Positions 20,882 to 32,147 of a stretch of DNA of 57,593 bases are shown one piece after another. The stretch spans positions 1-57,593 of the forward strand of contig NW_022204882.1 in assembly GCF_008831285.2 (NCBI RefSeq), in the 5' to 3' direction. The position numbers were made by a program, and so were the translations under genes. The DNA is from Nymphaea colorata. Taxonomy: Eukaryota; Streptophyta; Magnoliopsida; Nymphaeales; Nymphaeaceae. Each line of letters opens with the position of its first letter. Position 1 is the first letter of the stretch. A model generated the notes under the pieces. It had not been told where the DNA came from. It was given only the letters and a program-made list of their open reading frames with translations, and made no database searches.

Positions 20882-21268
20882 TTGGAAATTAATTATTATA
20901 ACACACGCTGACTGCCTTTTGAGGAAAAAGCTGGATATTCTAGATAGGGATGCAAGGGAGCAAGGAGAAATAAATGGGAAAAAAATGATATCTATAGATT
21001 TTGGAAGGTTGTTGCTTGAGCATATAATAAAGAACATTTGCAGTTCGAAAAGTGAAATGGAAGGAAAATTTGCATATAAGAATGACGAGGATATTATATC
21101 AGGCATTATCTTTTAATCGTTTATTCATTTTCGCCATCAGATAATATAAACGCTTATCTGCCTGCCCCATCTCAAAACATAGAAAATTATCGATGTTTGA
21201 AGATTAGAATCCCTTACCGCCTATTTCCAACCCACCATTATTCCTCCCTTATAGTAATTTCCATTATA
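20882..21268. other. Divergent intergenic region
   Basis: Separates the pseudokinase (minus) from a coiled-coil gene (plus) and should hold both promoters. A 65-codon plus frame at 20919-21116 begins with TTG and shows no family resemblance, so I do not call it. Confidence 0.45.
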
Positions 21269-22040
21269 ATGTTCTCACTCAACGAACTGTACCGTCTCTC
21301 TTATCCAGTATGCAGGCCTTCGACAATAACCTTCTCTACGCCTGGGAGATCCTCTACGCGGATATCCTCATGCAGTCCGCTCCGGTCAGCGCGATTACCT
21401 GCGTCAGCTCGTGCTGCTATACAGTGTACTTGATCCTTAAGGCAGAAGGGGATTGAGAAGTGCAGCCACCTGCAAAACTCCCAGGATAATTACTTCAAAT
21501 TGAAAATCGACCAACTGATGGGCCAGCGAAAAGTGATCCAGTGTCTCCACGAGGAGAAGATGGAGAAGAAGAGGAAGGAAAATGGAGGCAACAGTGAGAA
21601 CACAAAGGGAAGCGAGACCGATCGCGGCAATCGGGAGGAATACGATAGGCTAAACAATTGCGGAAGGGCGAAGGCAGTAGCCCTGAAGGCTCACCCTTCG
21701 CTGCAGGCGCGCAAGAGATAGATCTAGATGCGTTTGGCCTACGATATCGAGTAGAGCAGAACCAGCAAGCTTTCAAAGATGCTGAAGGAGTAGTCCGTGC
21801 GCGAGTAGAAGCTAAACGGGATGGTGCTTAAATGCATCAACTCCGAGTAGGAGAAGCTCAAGCAGAAGATCCAACAGCGAGACAGAGGCCTCCACATCCG
21901 GTCGCATGGCAGCCTCACTGAAACTGGAAACCAGCGCCATCAGCACCTGCACTTTCGGCGAGCCGAACGATTCCTTCACAGATCTCGACGCCATCCTCGA
22001 CCAAATCCCCTTCCTCACCTCTGCAGACCCTGACCTGTGA
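21269..22040 (+). CDS. Coiled-coil protein, unknown function
   Basis: About 255 residues. It starts MFSLNELYR and, after a one-base shift, MQAFDNNLLYAWEILYADIL with a hydrophobic stretch. It then forms a long coil (IEKCSHLQNSQDNYFKLKID; QKLNGMVLKCINSEQEKLKQ) using several TAG as Gln. The end is SFTDLDAILDQIPFLTSADP and TGA. Frame breaks lie near 21310, 21451 and 21905. No named family recognised. Confidence 0.6.
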
Positions 22041-22116
22041 GTCCCCCCCTTCTGATGCGTCCCTCCTGTGAAATCCTGTGAGTGCGTTGAGCAGTTAGTT
22101 CCCATATAATTTTATA

Positions 22117-23226
22117 ATGAACAGGTAAATCCCGGTGGCAAACCGCGTGGTCCACAAGAAGGAGCTGGAGCGGAGCACCGAGTTCCACCTCAACAAGATC
22201 AACAGCATGAAGGTAGGGATGTCCCCACGCAGTTTTCCAACCTGAGCTCGCTCAAGAACAAAAGCGAAGCCAGATCCGCCAACAAGGTCAAGAACGTAGA
22301 AATCGCGAAATTGCTGCCCATCGACCAGCGCAACCGCAGGGTGAGAACGGTCATGAACAACGAACGCATTCGCGAAGAGAACAAACACATGTATAGTCGC
22401 CTCGTCAACCAGAAACCTACATTGTCGTCGAAGCTCTTCGCGGAGGAAAGACATAAAAATATTGAATTTTTGAAAAGGATTGGACGCTACCCCTACAGGC
22501 CCAATAGCACCCTCATGCTAGAACCGCTCCAGGAGCAGGATAACTAGTACGGGGAATACTACGCCTTCGAGAGAAGCAACACTCAGGGATAATTGGATGA
22601 GATCTCGGAGATTGCCAGCGATTTGAAGATTAGCCTCAACTCCATGGAGGGCAGACAGTACAATATTAATTCCAAAATACAGTAGGAGGAAAGAAAGCAG
22701 TACACCATCCTGCTGTGGAGCAAGGTCATACAGCTGCAGAAGCTTGGCACACCGTCAAGTTCCAGAGGTTCAAGAACCACTACCAGATTGAAGTTAGTCC
22801 GTATCCTGACCACAAGGTGGAGTATGCGGTGAGACTGGCCGAGGAGGTGGGCACGGCCATGCTGTCAGAGAATGACTACGACTACTAGTTTATCGCTGGC
22901 AAGTTCATCAAGTTCACGCACCAGACCCTGTGCCTTTCCTTCTAGCTCAAGGACGAAAAGAAGAAGCATTTCTACAAGTTCGCCAAGAAGTCGCCAAATA
23001 ACAACACAGGCAGCAGCAGCCTGGCCTCCCCCACCGCACAGCCACCCCCTAGCCAGTCCCCCCCATTCGCAAGACTGTCTTCGCGCTCTAAAACTAGGAA
23101 AATGAGTCAAGGCAGCCGCTGGGAAGGGCGCGCGTGCACACGCAGGAAGTTTAGTCGTCCAACCACTAGTCTACCTTCCACGACATGAACAAGGAAGACA
23201 TCATCATCGATCTCAGCAAACGATGA
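22117..23226 (+). CDS. CFAP97-like protein (tentative)
   Basis: About 360 residues. After MNRQIPVANRVVHKKELERS and a 20-nt intron, residues ~60-130 read NRRVRTVMNNERIREENKHM, YSRLVNQKPTLSSKL and FLKRIGRYPYRPNS. The pattern of an asparagine-led helix, a (K/R)-P turn and a basic block followed by Y resembles the CFAP97/hemingway domain of axonemal proteins. The middle is acidic-helical (QLDEISEIASDLKISLNSME). The C-terminal part has a globular segment (KFQRFKNHYQIEVSPYPDHK; NDYDYQFIAGKFIKFTHQTL) and a Ser/Pro-rich tail ending DIIIDLSKR-TGA. One frame break near 22757. Confidence 0.62.
22213..22232 (+). other. 20-nt intron, CFAP97-like gene
   Basis: GTAGGGATGTCCCCACGCAG. Removal joins NKINSMK to FSNLSSLKNKSEAR in frame. 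Confidence 0.85.
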
Positions 23227-23322
23227 ACCTCATATTTTCTTTTCAACATTCCTATCCACCATTCCATCCATTAGCAGGAAAATTCCCGCCTTTTCCCCTC
23301 TCTCTGGTCCATAGATGCAAAA

Positions 23323-23937
23323 TCAGATGAGAATCACCGGCATTTACCCGAGTTCTACCAGATAGCCATACATGGTGTTATTTTTAAGCGTGACGGTTTC
23401 CTTCCTCTCGAAGTCCAGCATCTTTTTGGTCATGATCATGAAGTGGCTATCGGTGTCTTTCAGTTGCTCCAATCCCTTAATGGCGCCGATCATGTAGGGA
23501 AAGCGTGCGAGTTTCCTCCTGGCCTATTCGATGATATAATCAATAAATCCATAAGTGGACGGCCGTTTCCCCCTCACCTTCTCCTTCTGGATCTTGCGGC
23601 GGATGGTCGCGAACTTGCTCTTGCACTGCTGGTCGTCCTTGCCCATTTCCGAGCCCAGGTTGTCGGCCAGGTAGCGACTCAGCTCGCTAAAGTAATGAGA
23701 TCTTTTTAGCGGATTATCGAAGGAGTACATTTTGAGGGGATCTTAGGTCAATTTCTCGATCCAGAACTCGAGAAAGGCTCGTTCCTGGTGGTGATTCCAG
23801 TAGAGTTTGGTCCTGTTGATGGCGTTTTGTTCTTCTTTGAGGGGAGAGGGGGAGGAGGAAAGGGGGGTATTATCGGTGGAATAACTTTACTTGGATGATG
23901 AATCTAGCCTGTTGAGGGAATTTCTGCGAAGTTGCAT
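23323..23937 (-). CDS. Trihelix/MADF-like putative DNA-binding protein
   Basis: About 204 residues. A Ser-rich N-terminus (MQLRRNSLNRLDSSSKQSYS) is followed by a C-run frame break near 23865. Then come KEEQNAINRTKLYWNHHQER, AFLEFWIEKLTQDPLKMYSF and DDQQCKSKFATIRRKIQKEK. The closing QCxxKFxxIRRK helix resembles trihelix/Myb-DNA-bind_4 and MADF proteins. It ends YLVELGQMPVILI-TGA with a TAA as Gln. The family call is tentative. Confidence 0.6.
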
Positions 23938-24400
23938 AGGTTGGCTCAAAGCTGGCTTTTATTCCAATGGTTTGTTATTATTTATAACATCATTTTATGG
24001 CGGAATATACACCAGAACAACCTTACGTTTTAGTGAAAGAATGGTGATACAAGGCGGGAGGAAGAGAAAGACCAGAGGGATGGTCAAGGGGGATAGGGAA
24101 TCGGACAGGATGGACTTTCAGGGATGGAAATGACAGAAACCGATCAGGATTATTGGATAAGCAACTTTTATATTTTAGTCGTTTTATCGTATCCTTCACA
24201 GGGCGAGATAGTAGATGCTTGCTGACACTCCTGCAAAAATTTCCTTTTTATTTTCTCCCTGACCGACCAATTAAAAAAGCTCGTAATTTTATTCCAACTC
24301 CACCGATATAATAAACCATTCCCCTAAAAGGTGAGTGGGGGGTGTGGATATATTGCCGGGGGGTAATAGGGAACAATTGATTGAAGTAGGGGGGAAATGA
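23938..24400. other. Intergenic, no gene seen
   Basis: 463 bp including the upstream region of the trihelix-like gene and the 3' flank of the Rab gene. A plus-strand open stretch at 23891-24133 overlaps the 5' end of the trihelix-like gene and resembles nothing. Confidence 0.4.
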
Positions 24401-25006
24401 TCAACAGAGGCACTTGTTGGCGGGTTTTTCAGTGGTGATCTTGAGGTTCACCGGTTCCTCCTCCTCGCCAGTGGCAGCCCTGTGGTTCTTGATTTCACGG
24501 GTGAGACTGACAAAGGTCTCCTCGACGTTTCTACCAGTCTTGGCACTGACTTCCAGGAAGAGCATATTGTGTTTCTATGCCAATTTCTTAGCCTCGTCCT
24601 CTTCGACTTCGCGGTCATCGGCAAGGTCCGCCTTAGTGCCTATCAATATCTTGCTGACGGTTTCGCTGGCATTGCTTTCGATCTGTTTGATCCAGCTGCC
24701 GATATTCTTGAAGGACTGTTTGTTATTGACTCCATAGGCGAGGATGATGCCGCTGGCGCCCTTGTAGTAGGTCTGCGTGATATTGCGGAAGCGTTCCTGG
24801 CCGGCAGTGTCCCAGATCTGCAGTCTAATCTTGGAATCGTCGACAGTGATGGTCTTGATCTTGAAATCCACGCCAATGGTGGCCACGTAGCTGTCCTTGA
24901 ATACCCCGTCACAAAACTTAGTGAGGAGGTTGGTCTTGCCGACGCCGCTATCCCCGATTATGATCACCTTGGCCAACAGGTCTTTCTATGATTGCTTGGA
25001 TGCCAT
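24401..25006 (-). CDS. Rab-family small GTPase
   Basis: 201 residues, intact frame. G1 GDSGVGKTNLL, switch I TIGVDFKIKTI, G3 WDTAGQERF, G4 GTKADL and G5 EVSAKTG are all present. The C-terminus NKCLC ends in prenylatable cysteines. The Rab-specific F1-F4 patterns (GVDFKIKT, QERFRNIT, YYKGASGIILAY) fit the Rab1/Rab8 secretory clade. It cycles between GTP and GDP on membranes to recruit tethers and motors. G4 has Thr for Asn (TKAD instead of NKxD), as in Rho proteins. Two TAG codons (MASKQSQKD near the start; LAQKHNMLF) read as Gln. An outward-facing four-TM gene lies upstream. Confidence 0.96.
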
Positions 25007-25325
25007 TCTTCTATTATTATAAGATGGAATATGCTGGAGCTTTGAACCAGAATCTCCCGATCGAATGCCGCATCACTCACGATATCAATAGAAATCGATG
25101 CCAAATGCAACTTTGAATGGATTATCACGGAAAGGTGAACTGGGATTGGCTGAGAGATTAAACATCAGAGGAAGGGATGACGCCGATGGAGGGATATAGG
25201 CATAGTAATTACGGGATTAAATGGATAGGGATGGCTAGATGCCGAGAAGTAGTACAAATCTATGCGTATATTGGCGAAGTCATGCAATCTCTCATTCATA
25301 TCCGATTATATTAAAATCAACATAC
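25007..25325. other. Divergent intergenic region (Rab / four-TM gene)
   Basis: 320 bp between two divergent starts. No coding frame is seen; it presumably carries a bidirectional promoter. Confidence 0.5.
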
Positions 25326-25873
25326 ATGTCCTACGTGGAACGACTCATCATCGGACTCGTCCTCATCATCTCCGCCTACAACCTCTACTCAGGAGCACAA
25401 GAACGCCACAACTTCCACCTCGCCATCCAACAGCGTACATCTCAACGCATGTAGTTTCTAAGCTGGCAGGACGGTGCTTGGGATGCTTCGGCTGCATCTA
25501 GGACTACAGGAAGATATTGGTGCTGCTGGTATTCACGGGCGGTGCCACGCTGGTGATGGACGCAGGAGTCACCTTCGCCATCATCGCGCAAGTGATACTG
25601 ACCGCACTGGATGCCAGCCAATTGCGAGGAGATGTCGAAATCGCACAGTACCAATCACTCCTCATCCATCTTGCCCTCCTCGTCTTCCTTTTCAGAAATT
25701 TGAGTGATTTTAGACCCAAACAATAGGCAAAATCCACTGTTTCTGCCGTCAAGGCCGAACCCAAAGCTGGAAGCGGGGTCGACAACGAGCCGAAAGCAGA
25801 AAAGGGAAAGCTGCCCGCCGAGGTGAAGGCTGAAGATTTGATAAAATCTGCTAAAGGAAAGAGGAAAAATTGA
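25326..25873 (+). CDS. Small four-TM membrane protein (DoxX/HRLI-like, tentative)
   Basis: About 180 residues. TM1 is VERLIIGLVLIISAYNLYSG, followed by an amphipathic loop (NFHLAIQQ), TM2-TM3 ILVLLVFTGGATLVMDAGV and FAIIAQVILTALDA, TM4 SLLIHLALLVFLFRN, and a Lys/Glu-rich tail (VKAEPKAGS; EDLIKSAKGKRKN-TGA). Size and first-helix sequence recall DoxX/HR-like lesion-inducer proteins, but the match is weak. The stretch 25437-25505 shows at least one frame break. An endomembrane location is likely. Confidence 0.6.
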
Positions 25874-26059
25874 TGATGAATGAATATACTTCATGTAACT
25901 CACCACCACATTTATATTTTACATCAGAACGCTCGCCAATAGCCAATAAGCATGCCCACAATCCTATCGATGGATTATAGTTGGTTGAAATCAAGAGTAA
26001 GTTAATGCAGAGTCAGATGGCTATAAAATATAATCAGAAATAAAAGGCCTTTCCCCTCG

Positions 26060-27956
26060 ATGAAACACCAAGAGGATCTGTATCTCCTGCTGGCAGTGAA
26101 GAGCCTCAGCCAGAACCGCAAAGACAAAGTAAGCCCAGCGATATCAGCGATACCTGCTGAAGATCAGCAGCTGGACCACGAGAAGTAGTGCGAGGTGGAG
26201 AACGCCTTCGAGCACGGCTACGAGTACGTCTATAAGTTGTGGCCCTGCGCGGCAGCACCAGGGAGTTCGTGAAGATCGTAATGATGGAACGAGTGGACGG
26301 TGAACTGGTCAAGCGCGGCGAGGCCTCCCCCATGGTCAGGTACAGCGCAGAAGGATAGCGCTTCCAGTTCGCAGGCAGCAGGCAGGAACAGTGCGTCCTC
26401 ATCCTCAAGTTCAGAGCCAGCACGCTGGCAGACGTGGAGAAACAGCTCAGCAAGAGAGAGCTGGAGAAATTGAATGACCAGGTGGAGCTGGAACTCATGA
26501 AGAACAAGCACGAGAATGAGAACTACCACAGCTACCTGGAATACACCAACGGTTCCTCGATTTTTTGGATAATACCAAGTACCTCGACGCCCCCACTGCC
26601 GATATCATCGAGGAGGAAAGCCAGACCAGCATCGCCTCCACCCAAAAAATCTCATAGGCCAATAAGTCTCTCAGGTGGATACCTCCCTGCTGGGGATTTC
26701 AACTCCAGGATGCGGAAGAGTCTTTAGTTCCTCAGCAATGGCCGCTATTTCAACCAGCCGTCCCCCACCAACAACATAAGCACTGAAAAGACCAAACTTC
26801 CCGAAATCGACGAGGACCACCAGCAGGAGAACGCAAACTAGAGCGTACAGTCCCGATCAGTTGCCCCCAAGCGGCAGGACTCCGAAAAGATATCCACCTA
26901 GATCAGGAAGAGAAGGAACCTTTACACCAAACCGCCCGAGGAGGAAAGCAGGCAGAAGATGACAGTCTCTGAGCCGAAGGCTGAAGAAGGCGAACAGGTA
27001 TCCTTCGAGGATGTAAGTTTCTAGTCGAAAGAGCCAGAAACTCCTCCCAAAAATTAGCCACGCAAGGAGAGGGAGGTTTCCTCTCCGATCATCCGCACCA
27101 ACGATTTCCCCCTCAAGGAGGTTAGACTCTAAGTGGAGACCTCGCGCAGGAATGCACGGAGCGCAAAAAGGCCAACTCAGAAACAAGTAGTTGCAGACTC
27201 GTACGGAGCGCCATCAAGAAGATAGAAGATGTGGATCTCATCAAGATATTCGACCAATACAGTCCCAAAGAAAAGGCAGAGAATAACCTGGTCAAGATAT
27301 AGCTGTTCGAGATAAAGCTGCACCTGTTTCGGGGCAATTACGACCTCCCCAAAAAGCTAGTGGTCGTCTTCGGAAGAGTAAATACCAAACTCTGCCCGCC
27401 AGTATGAAGAACAAGTGGGCGGAGTGGACCAACTACATCATCATTCCCAAAGTCTTACTCTCTGCCTCGCTGAGCTTCAAGGTCGTCTCAGTGAATGAGT
27501 TCAGTTTCTACGACGAGGGCGAGGCCAAGGTATTGGTCAACGATCTCATGCGCTGTGGATCAAAGACCATGAAGGTGTACCTAACGCCAACAGCATAGTG
27601 ATTGGTTCATTGAATTTTAGTGCAGGATATCCCCCTACGATCCCAACTAGGAGCCATTGAAGGAAGCACATACCTTTAGAATCGAGAAGAGATAGCGAAA
27701 GTCGGTAAGCTTGCCCCAAATCAGCCAGCAAAACAAAGCAAATTAACGATACAGGCAATCCAACGATAAGGGAAGGTCAGGAGCAGCCTCCAGCTACAAG
27801 AAGGACAACAAGAGTAAAAGCAAAAGATAAAATTAGAGGTATGCAACTTCTCCAGACTACTAATCAATGCAGTTCGTGAGACCAAATCGGGACAAAGTGG
27901 CGCTGCTGAGCAAGGCAAAGTAGAAGAAGATGAGAATGAAGGCCAAAATCAAATGA
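26060..27956 (+). CDS. Orphan protein with two beta-rich ends and disordered middle
   Basis: About 625 residues. Residues ~60-135 form a beta-rich module (YVYKLVALRGSTREFVKIVM; SPMVRYSAEGQRFQFAGS; QEQCVLILKFRA) followed by a coil (LSKRELEKLNDQVELELMKN). A long Pro/Ser/Lys/Glu linker follows. A second beta-rich module near the C-terminus (IQLFEIKLHLFRGNYDLPKK; VVVFGRVNT; VLLSASLSFKVVSVNEFSFY) looks C2-like. A basic Gln-rich tail (RQNQRYATSPDYQ) ends at TGA. Six or so one-base breaks (26242, 26564, 27215, 27402, 27582) interrupt it. Many TAG Gln codons. The C2-like impression is inference. Confidence 0.55.
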
Positions 27957-28078
27957 TTTATAATTTTCCTTACTACTCTTCATTACTATCCGATATTCAG
28001 TGAAGGTTATCATCTAGGGGATAATAATACAGCGGGTAAGCTAATAATAATATAATGGCACATTTAAATTATAGAAAC

Positions 28079-30382
28079 ATGATTTCCATAGTTATTGCCT
28101 CCTTCTCATCTACTCCTCAACTGCCAACGCTCCCTGCACCCCCAAATTCCTGCTTCCCTCCACCATCCACGGTACAGTGCCAATAAATAGATTCAATAAA
28201 AATTTACTCATTCAATACATCTAACTCTCTCACCAAGGCAGCCTACACTTATAACTACTTCCAAAACCTCTTCAACGGACAGCCAAAAGTTATCATATGT
28301 ATCTTGAACATAACCAAGCAATCAACGAACTAGTGGCAAGTCAAATAACTTAAGTCAATTATCAGTTAACCTCACAACTGCAATCAAGCTCTGTGATATT
28401 TAGCTTTGCCAGCAAAAATATGAAATGGAACTCTGTTCAGATACAATTTTTACTCTATTCCGGCAATGATATCTTTTCAAACGTGGAAACCATTAGTAAT
28501 TGATTTGCGATGTAGGCATTTCGGAAGTGGGAGCAAATACATCGTTGAGTTCAATGCCCAAAGAACGGAAAGAATAATAACCCTACCTTTCTGTTCAACC
28601 ATTTCATCATCGGAGTGGTGGCTGCTTCCAACAAATACTAGATTAGTCTACAAGCGCTATCCATAGCCAGTGATAAATACTCAATCATAGCTCTTCCAAC
28701 ATACCCAGCACGCTGACCATTCAAACCATCTACTTCGATTCCCAACAAACCGCCTTCTCTTATGCTTTCAATTAATTCACCCTGAGTGGAAACCAGCAGC
28801 CTCAATACAGGACTCTATGGGCTGACTTCGCGCCCACAGTCTATACTCTCTTCGGATTCTCCATGCTGAGCGGCTCAGGAGCAGATTTCTCCATCAGTGC
28901 CGACCTAGACTTGGTCAGCAACGTGTTCACTATTGGAAACATGAAGGGAATTTCAAGCGCAAAGATGAACTACTTGGCGATAGGAGTGCTTCCGTCGATG
29001 TTTGCTCGCCCTGTGACAGCTTCATATCCATTTCGGGATGCCTAGCGCTTGTCCTAACAACTCCTACGCCCAGAACCTCAACGGAGGCGGCAAGACTTGC
29101 AGATTCTGCAATACAACTTAGGACAAACCTTGAACCCCTACTCGAATGGGTGCATTTGCGCCAATGGTATGAGCTATTTCAAGGGAAATTGCTACAGACA
29201 GGCAGAATTGCCTCCCAGCTGCAGCAATGGCCAGATTCTCATCAACAACCAATGCGTAAGCACTAACTCCAAGGCACTGTGTCCTCAGCAGTATGAATAT
29301 TACGATACATCAGCTCCAGTTGCCAGTGCATGGCCTCCTATGAGCGAGTCCAAGGGACTTGCCTCCAATCTTGCCCATCCAACAGCAACAGAGACCCAAA
29401 ACTGGCATCTGCGTCTGTTTTGCTGGATTTTTGATGAATGGTCTCAAAAATGCGTGTCAATTTGCCCATCAATGCTGCATATGACTCTCCAGCGCAAGTT
29501 GCTTTGCAATCCTAACTACCAAATGGTCAATGGAGTCTGCCAGCCTTGCCGCCAAAGCCAAGCCTACGACCCGACTTCCAGAACATGCGTGGCTAAGTTT
29601 GTGGGAAAGGTGGGTGCTTCCGCCTCAGTAGTGACTGTAGTCTGCCACCCAATAGGTATCGTCACAACGCTTGCCAGTGCGATCAGAACAGCATTAAAGT
29701 TGGCGGAAGGTGCACCCCTGCCCGCCACTACCTTCAAGGCAGATGACGGAAGGTACTGTGACAAGTGCATACCTTATTGCACCATCTGCACGAGCAGCAG
29801 TCTTGCACTGAATGCTCACTGGATTCAAGTTTATAGGCCAATAATGCCAGTAGATTTGCGGAGACGGAAAGAAGTACATCCTTCCCTGCGATGACGGCAA
29901 CACGAAGAGTGGAGATGGCTGCTCGTCGACGTGCCAAATATAAAGTGGCTATGCTTGCAACGGGGAAACGCCAACCACCCTGATAAGTGCTCCAGACTGA
30001 GGCCAAACACCAAGATGTCGATCGCCATCACCCCCTACAGTCCCACCTACACCACCCCCGGCATCATCACTGACTTCATCGTCAATCCGCCCATCCGCAG
30101 GACCCAGGAGGAGCTGCACAACATGTTCTCCATATCTTTCAGCAACAGCAGGGCAGGCCGAAGCACTTGAGCATTTCCCAAAGCGATAGCGACCTCACCT
30201 CCATCCGTTGCTTCTTCGGCTACAACAGCGACCTGCCCAACGATATCTTCACTGCCACTTTCATCATCCACGATGAGACTTACGGCGAGGATAACATCAG
30301 AATCATGTATAATTCGTTGGTCAATCCAGTGAAATCAGCCATCTCCTTCATGGAAGGCCTCGAAGACGACGTGCTCAAGTGA
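28079..30382 (+). CDS. Large Cys-rich ectodomain protein with DUF4215 motif
   Basis: About 760 residues. It starts with a hydrophobic signal (MISIVIASFSS); an in-frame ATG also lies at 28055. The N-terminal 300 residues are beta-rich. From about 29040 Cys-rich modules follow (CPNNSYAQNLNGGGKTCRFC; CSNGQILINNQCVSTNSKAL; KCIPYCTICTSSSSCTEC). Near 29860-29980 a clear DUF4215 block reads CGDGKKYILPCDDGNTKSGD then GCSSTC. The end is DVLK-TGA. Such proteins are secreted or surface-exposed in ciliates. Several single-base breaks (e.g. 29310, 29440, 29800, 30150) scatter the modules across frames. No transmembrane segment is visible at the end. Confidence 0.7.
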
Positions 30383-30486
30383 TACCCTTTCCACTCATTA
30401 CCAAGCTTTATAATAATAACAGTTCAATTATATTTAAATGCAGGGGAAAAACATGCAGGAAAAAGGTAAGGGATACAGTATATAGC

Positions 30487-32020
30487 ATGGCGCCAGACTT
30501 TTCTGGTGGATCGAAAACAATATAGTCATTCGCGAAGGACGTTCCAAACTTTTTCCTTTTTCGCTGACCGTGGCTCCGTGGACTGACCGGATTCGAAGCT
30601 ATTTGCGGAGAACGATCAATCTGAGGTCAAGTTGGCAAAGGAATAGAAGGCAATTTTTCAAAAATTATCGGATATTGGCTTTGATATCAATGGTTTTCGC
30701 GAACAATTGAAGGGTATGACCAAACGCATGAATATCTGGTAAAAATACAGAATAGTTCTTAAGGAATTGTAGGGAATTGTAACATTTCGAGGCAAAATGG
30801 GAGCCAGTTATAGGAACTGGCTGACGAGTAATAAAAATTAAGAGAAGAACTATAGCTGATGAATAAAAAGATAGAGTTTATGGGCAAAGAAGAACAGTAT
30901 GAGGAACAGAAGGAAAACTTGAAAGATGCAAATAAAGAAGTTAAGATTTGGTAGAGAGATAAAAAACAGATGAGAGCATTAAGTCCACGGGAAGAAAGGA
31001 AGCACCGACGTAGCAACTAGCCGTAATATAAAAGAAGATGAGGGATAGGGAAAAATAGATGGAAATTATATAGAAATAGATAAGCTCATTGGGGAAAAAC
31101 CTCGGCTGGCCTTAGGAGGATCACAACGATTTCGTATCCATCTGGCATAGAGGACCATCCCATAAAAATTACTTCCAAATCGAATAATAACTTCAAGGCT
31201 ACTTCAGCTTCTACACCTCCGAACAAATACAATAGCACATGAACAAGTATCTGAAACTGCGAAAACTTAATGAAGAGAAAAAAGAAACAATCGCCAAGTT
31301 CAAGACTTTGAAAGAGGAGAGAAAGATCGAAGAATTGAGACTGCTCAATTTATAAAGAGAGAGAGGAAATCAGTAAAGGTAAAGGCAGAAGCGAGAAAGA
31401 GACAGTAGAAGGAGCAATAGGAGATGAAACAAAAGATTGATGAATGGAAGTAAGCCAAAATCAGATAGAAGAAAGAAGAAGATAGAGAAAGAAACAAGAA
31501 TAGCTTCAAAGGAAACGCTAGGAAGCAATGAAACGAAGAGAAAAAGTAGAAGTGAGTAGACAAAGAGTAGATGAGTGGAAATAAAGTACAAGAGAACAAT
31601 AAGAGTTAAGAAGAGTCAATCAGCACGCAAGCAGCCAACCATCAACAAATAAGTATAATAAAGAATTCGCGCAAGATAATAGCAACTCCTATGAAAAAAC
31701 TAGAAATCGTCAATGATAAGCGCAGGGAAGAAGACATGCAAAAGCAAGTAAATCCATAACTAATATAGAAATAGGTAAAAATCAAAGAGGAAAAATTCGT
31801 AAAATACTCACATGTCAGCAATAAGCTAGACCATAAAACGACAGCCATGAAGGAGAAGGAAAGGGAAAAATTCGATGGAAAAGACAGGAAGGAAGCCAAT
31901 ACCTTTGGAGGACAGTTACTGATGACTGGCGTGAGAGCTACTCCTACCTGGATGAAAGGATTATGACCATGCCTTATAATGATATGCTATCTGCCACTTA
32001 AACTACAACTAACATCCTGA
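30487..32020 (+). CDS. CCDC112: CCDC112-like coiled-coil protein
   Basis: About 500 residues, A-rich. Conserved blocks are FREQLKGMTKRMNIWQKYRI, VLKELQGIVTFRGKMGASYR and NWLTSNKN, then DHNDFVSIWHRGPSHKNYF and QQHMNKYLKLRKLNEEKKET. These match the CCDC112 family (a centriolar-satellite protein that promotes ciliogenesis). The remaining middle is a Glu/Lys/Arg/Gln coil, much of the Gln from TAG/TAA. The C-terminus WRESYSYLDERIMTMPYNDM corresponds to the family's end. Frame breaks occur near 30565, 30860, 31010, 31200 and 31905. The stop is approximate. Confidence 0.7.
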
Positions 32021-32147
32021 ATCAATAAAAAACTATCAATAGAAGTACTCCAACCATACCCCTTTCCATTCTTTATCTTTTAACTCTTGGTTAAAGCTTA
32101 TTCGCTATTGCTAAATCAATATAATCATTTATACTGTATTATAAAGA

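Noticed and set aside
20919-21116. 65-codon plus-strand frame in the divergent intergenic region
   Set aside because: It starts with TTG, has no upstream ATG and resembles no family; its AT content matches spacer.
30759-31899. Phe/Leu/Ser-rich minus-strand frames
   Set aside because: Antisense of the A-rich coil of the CCDC112-like gene.
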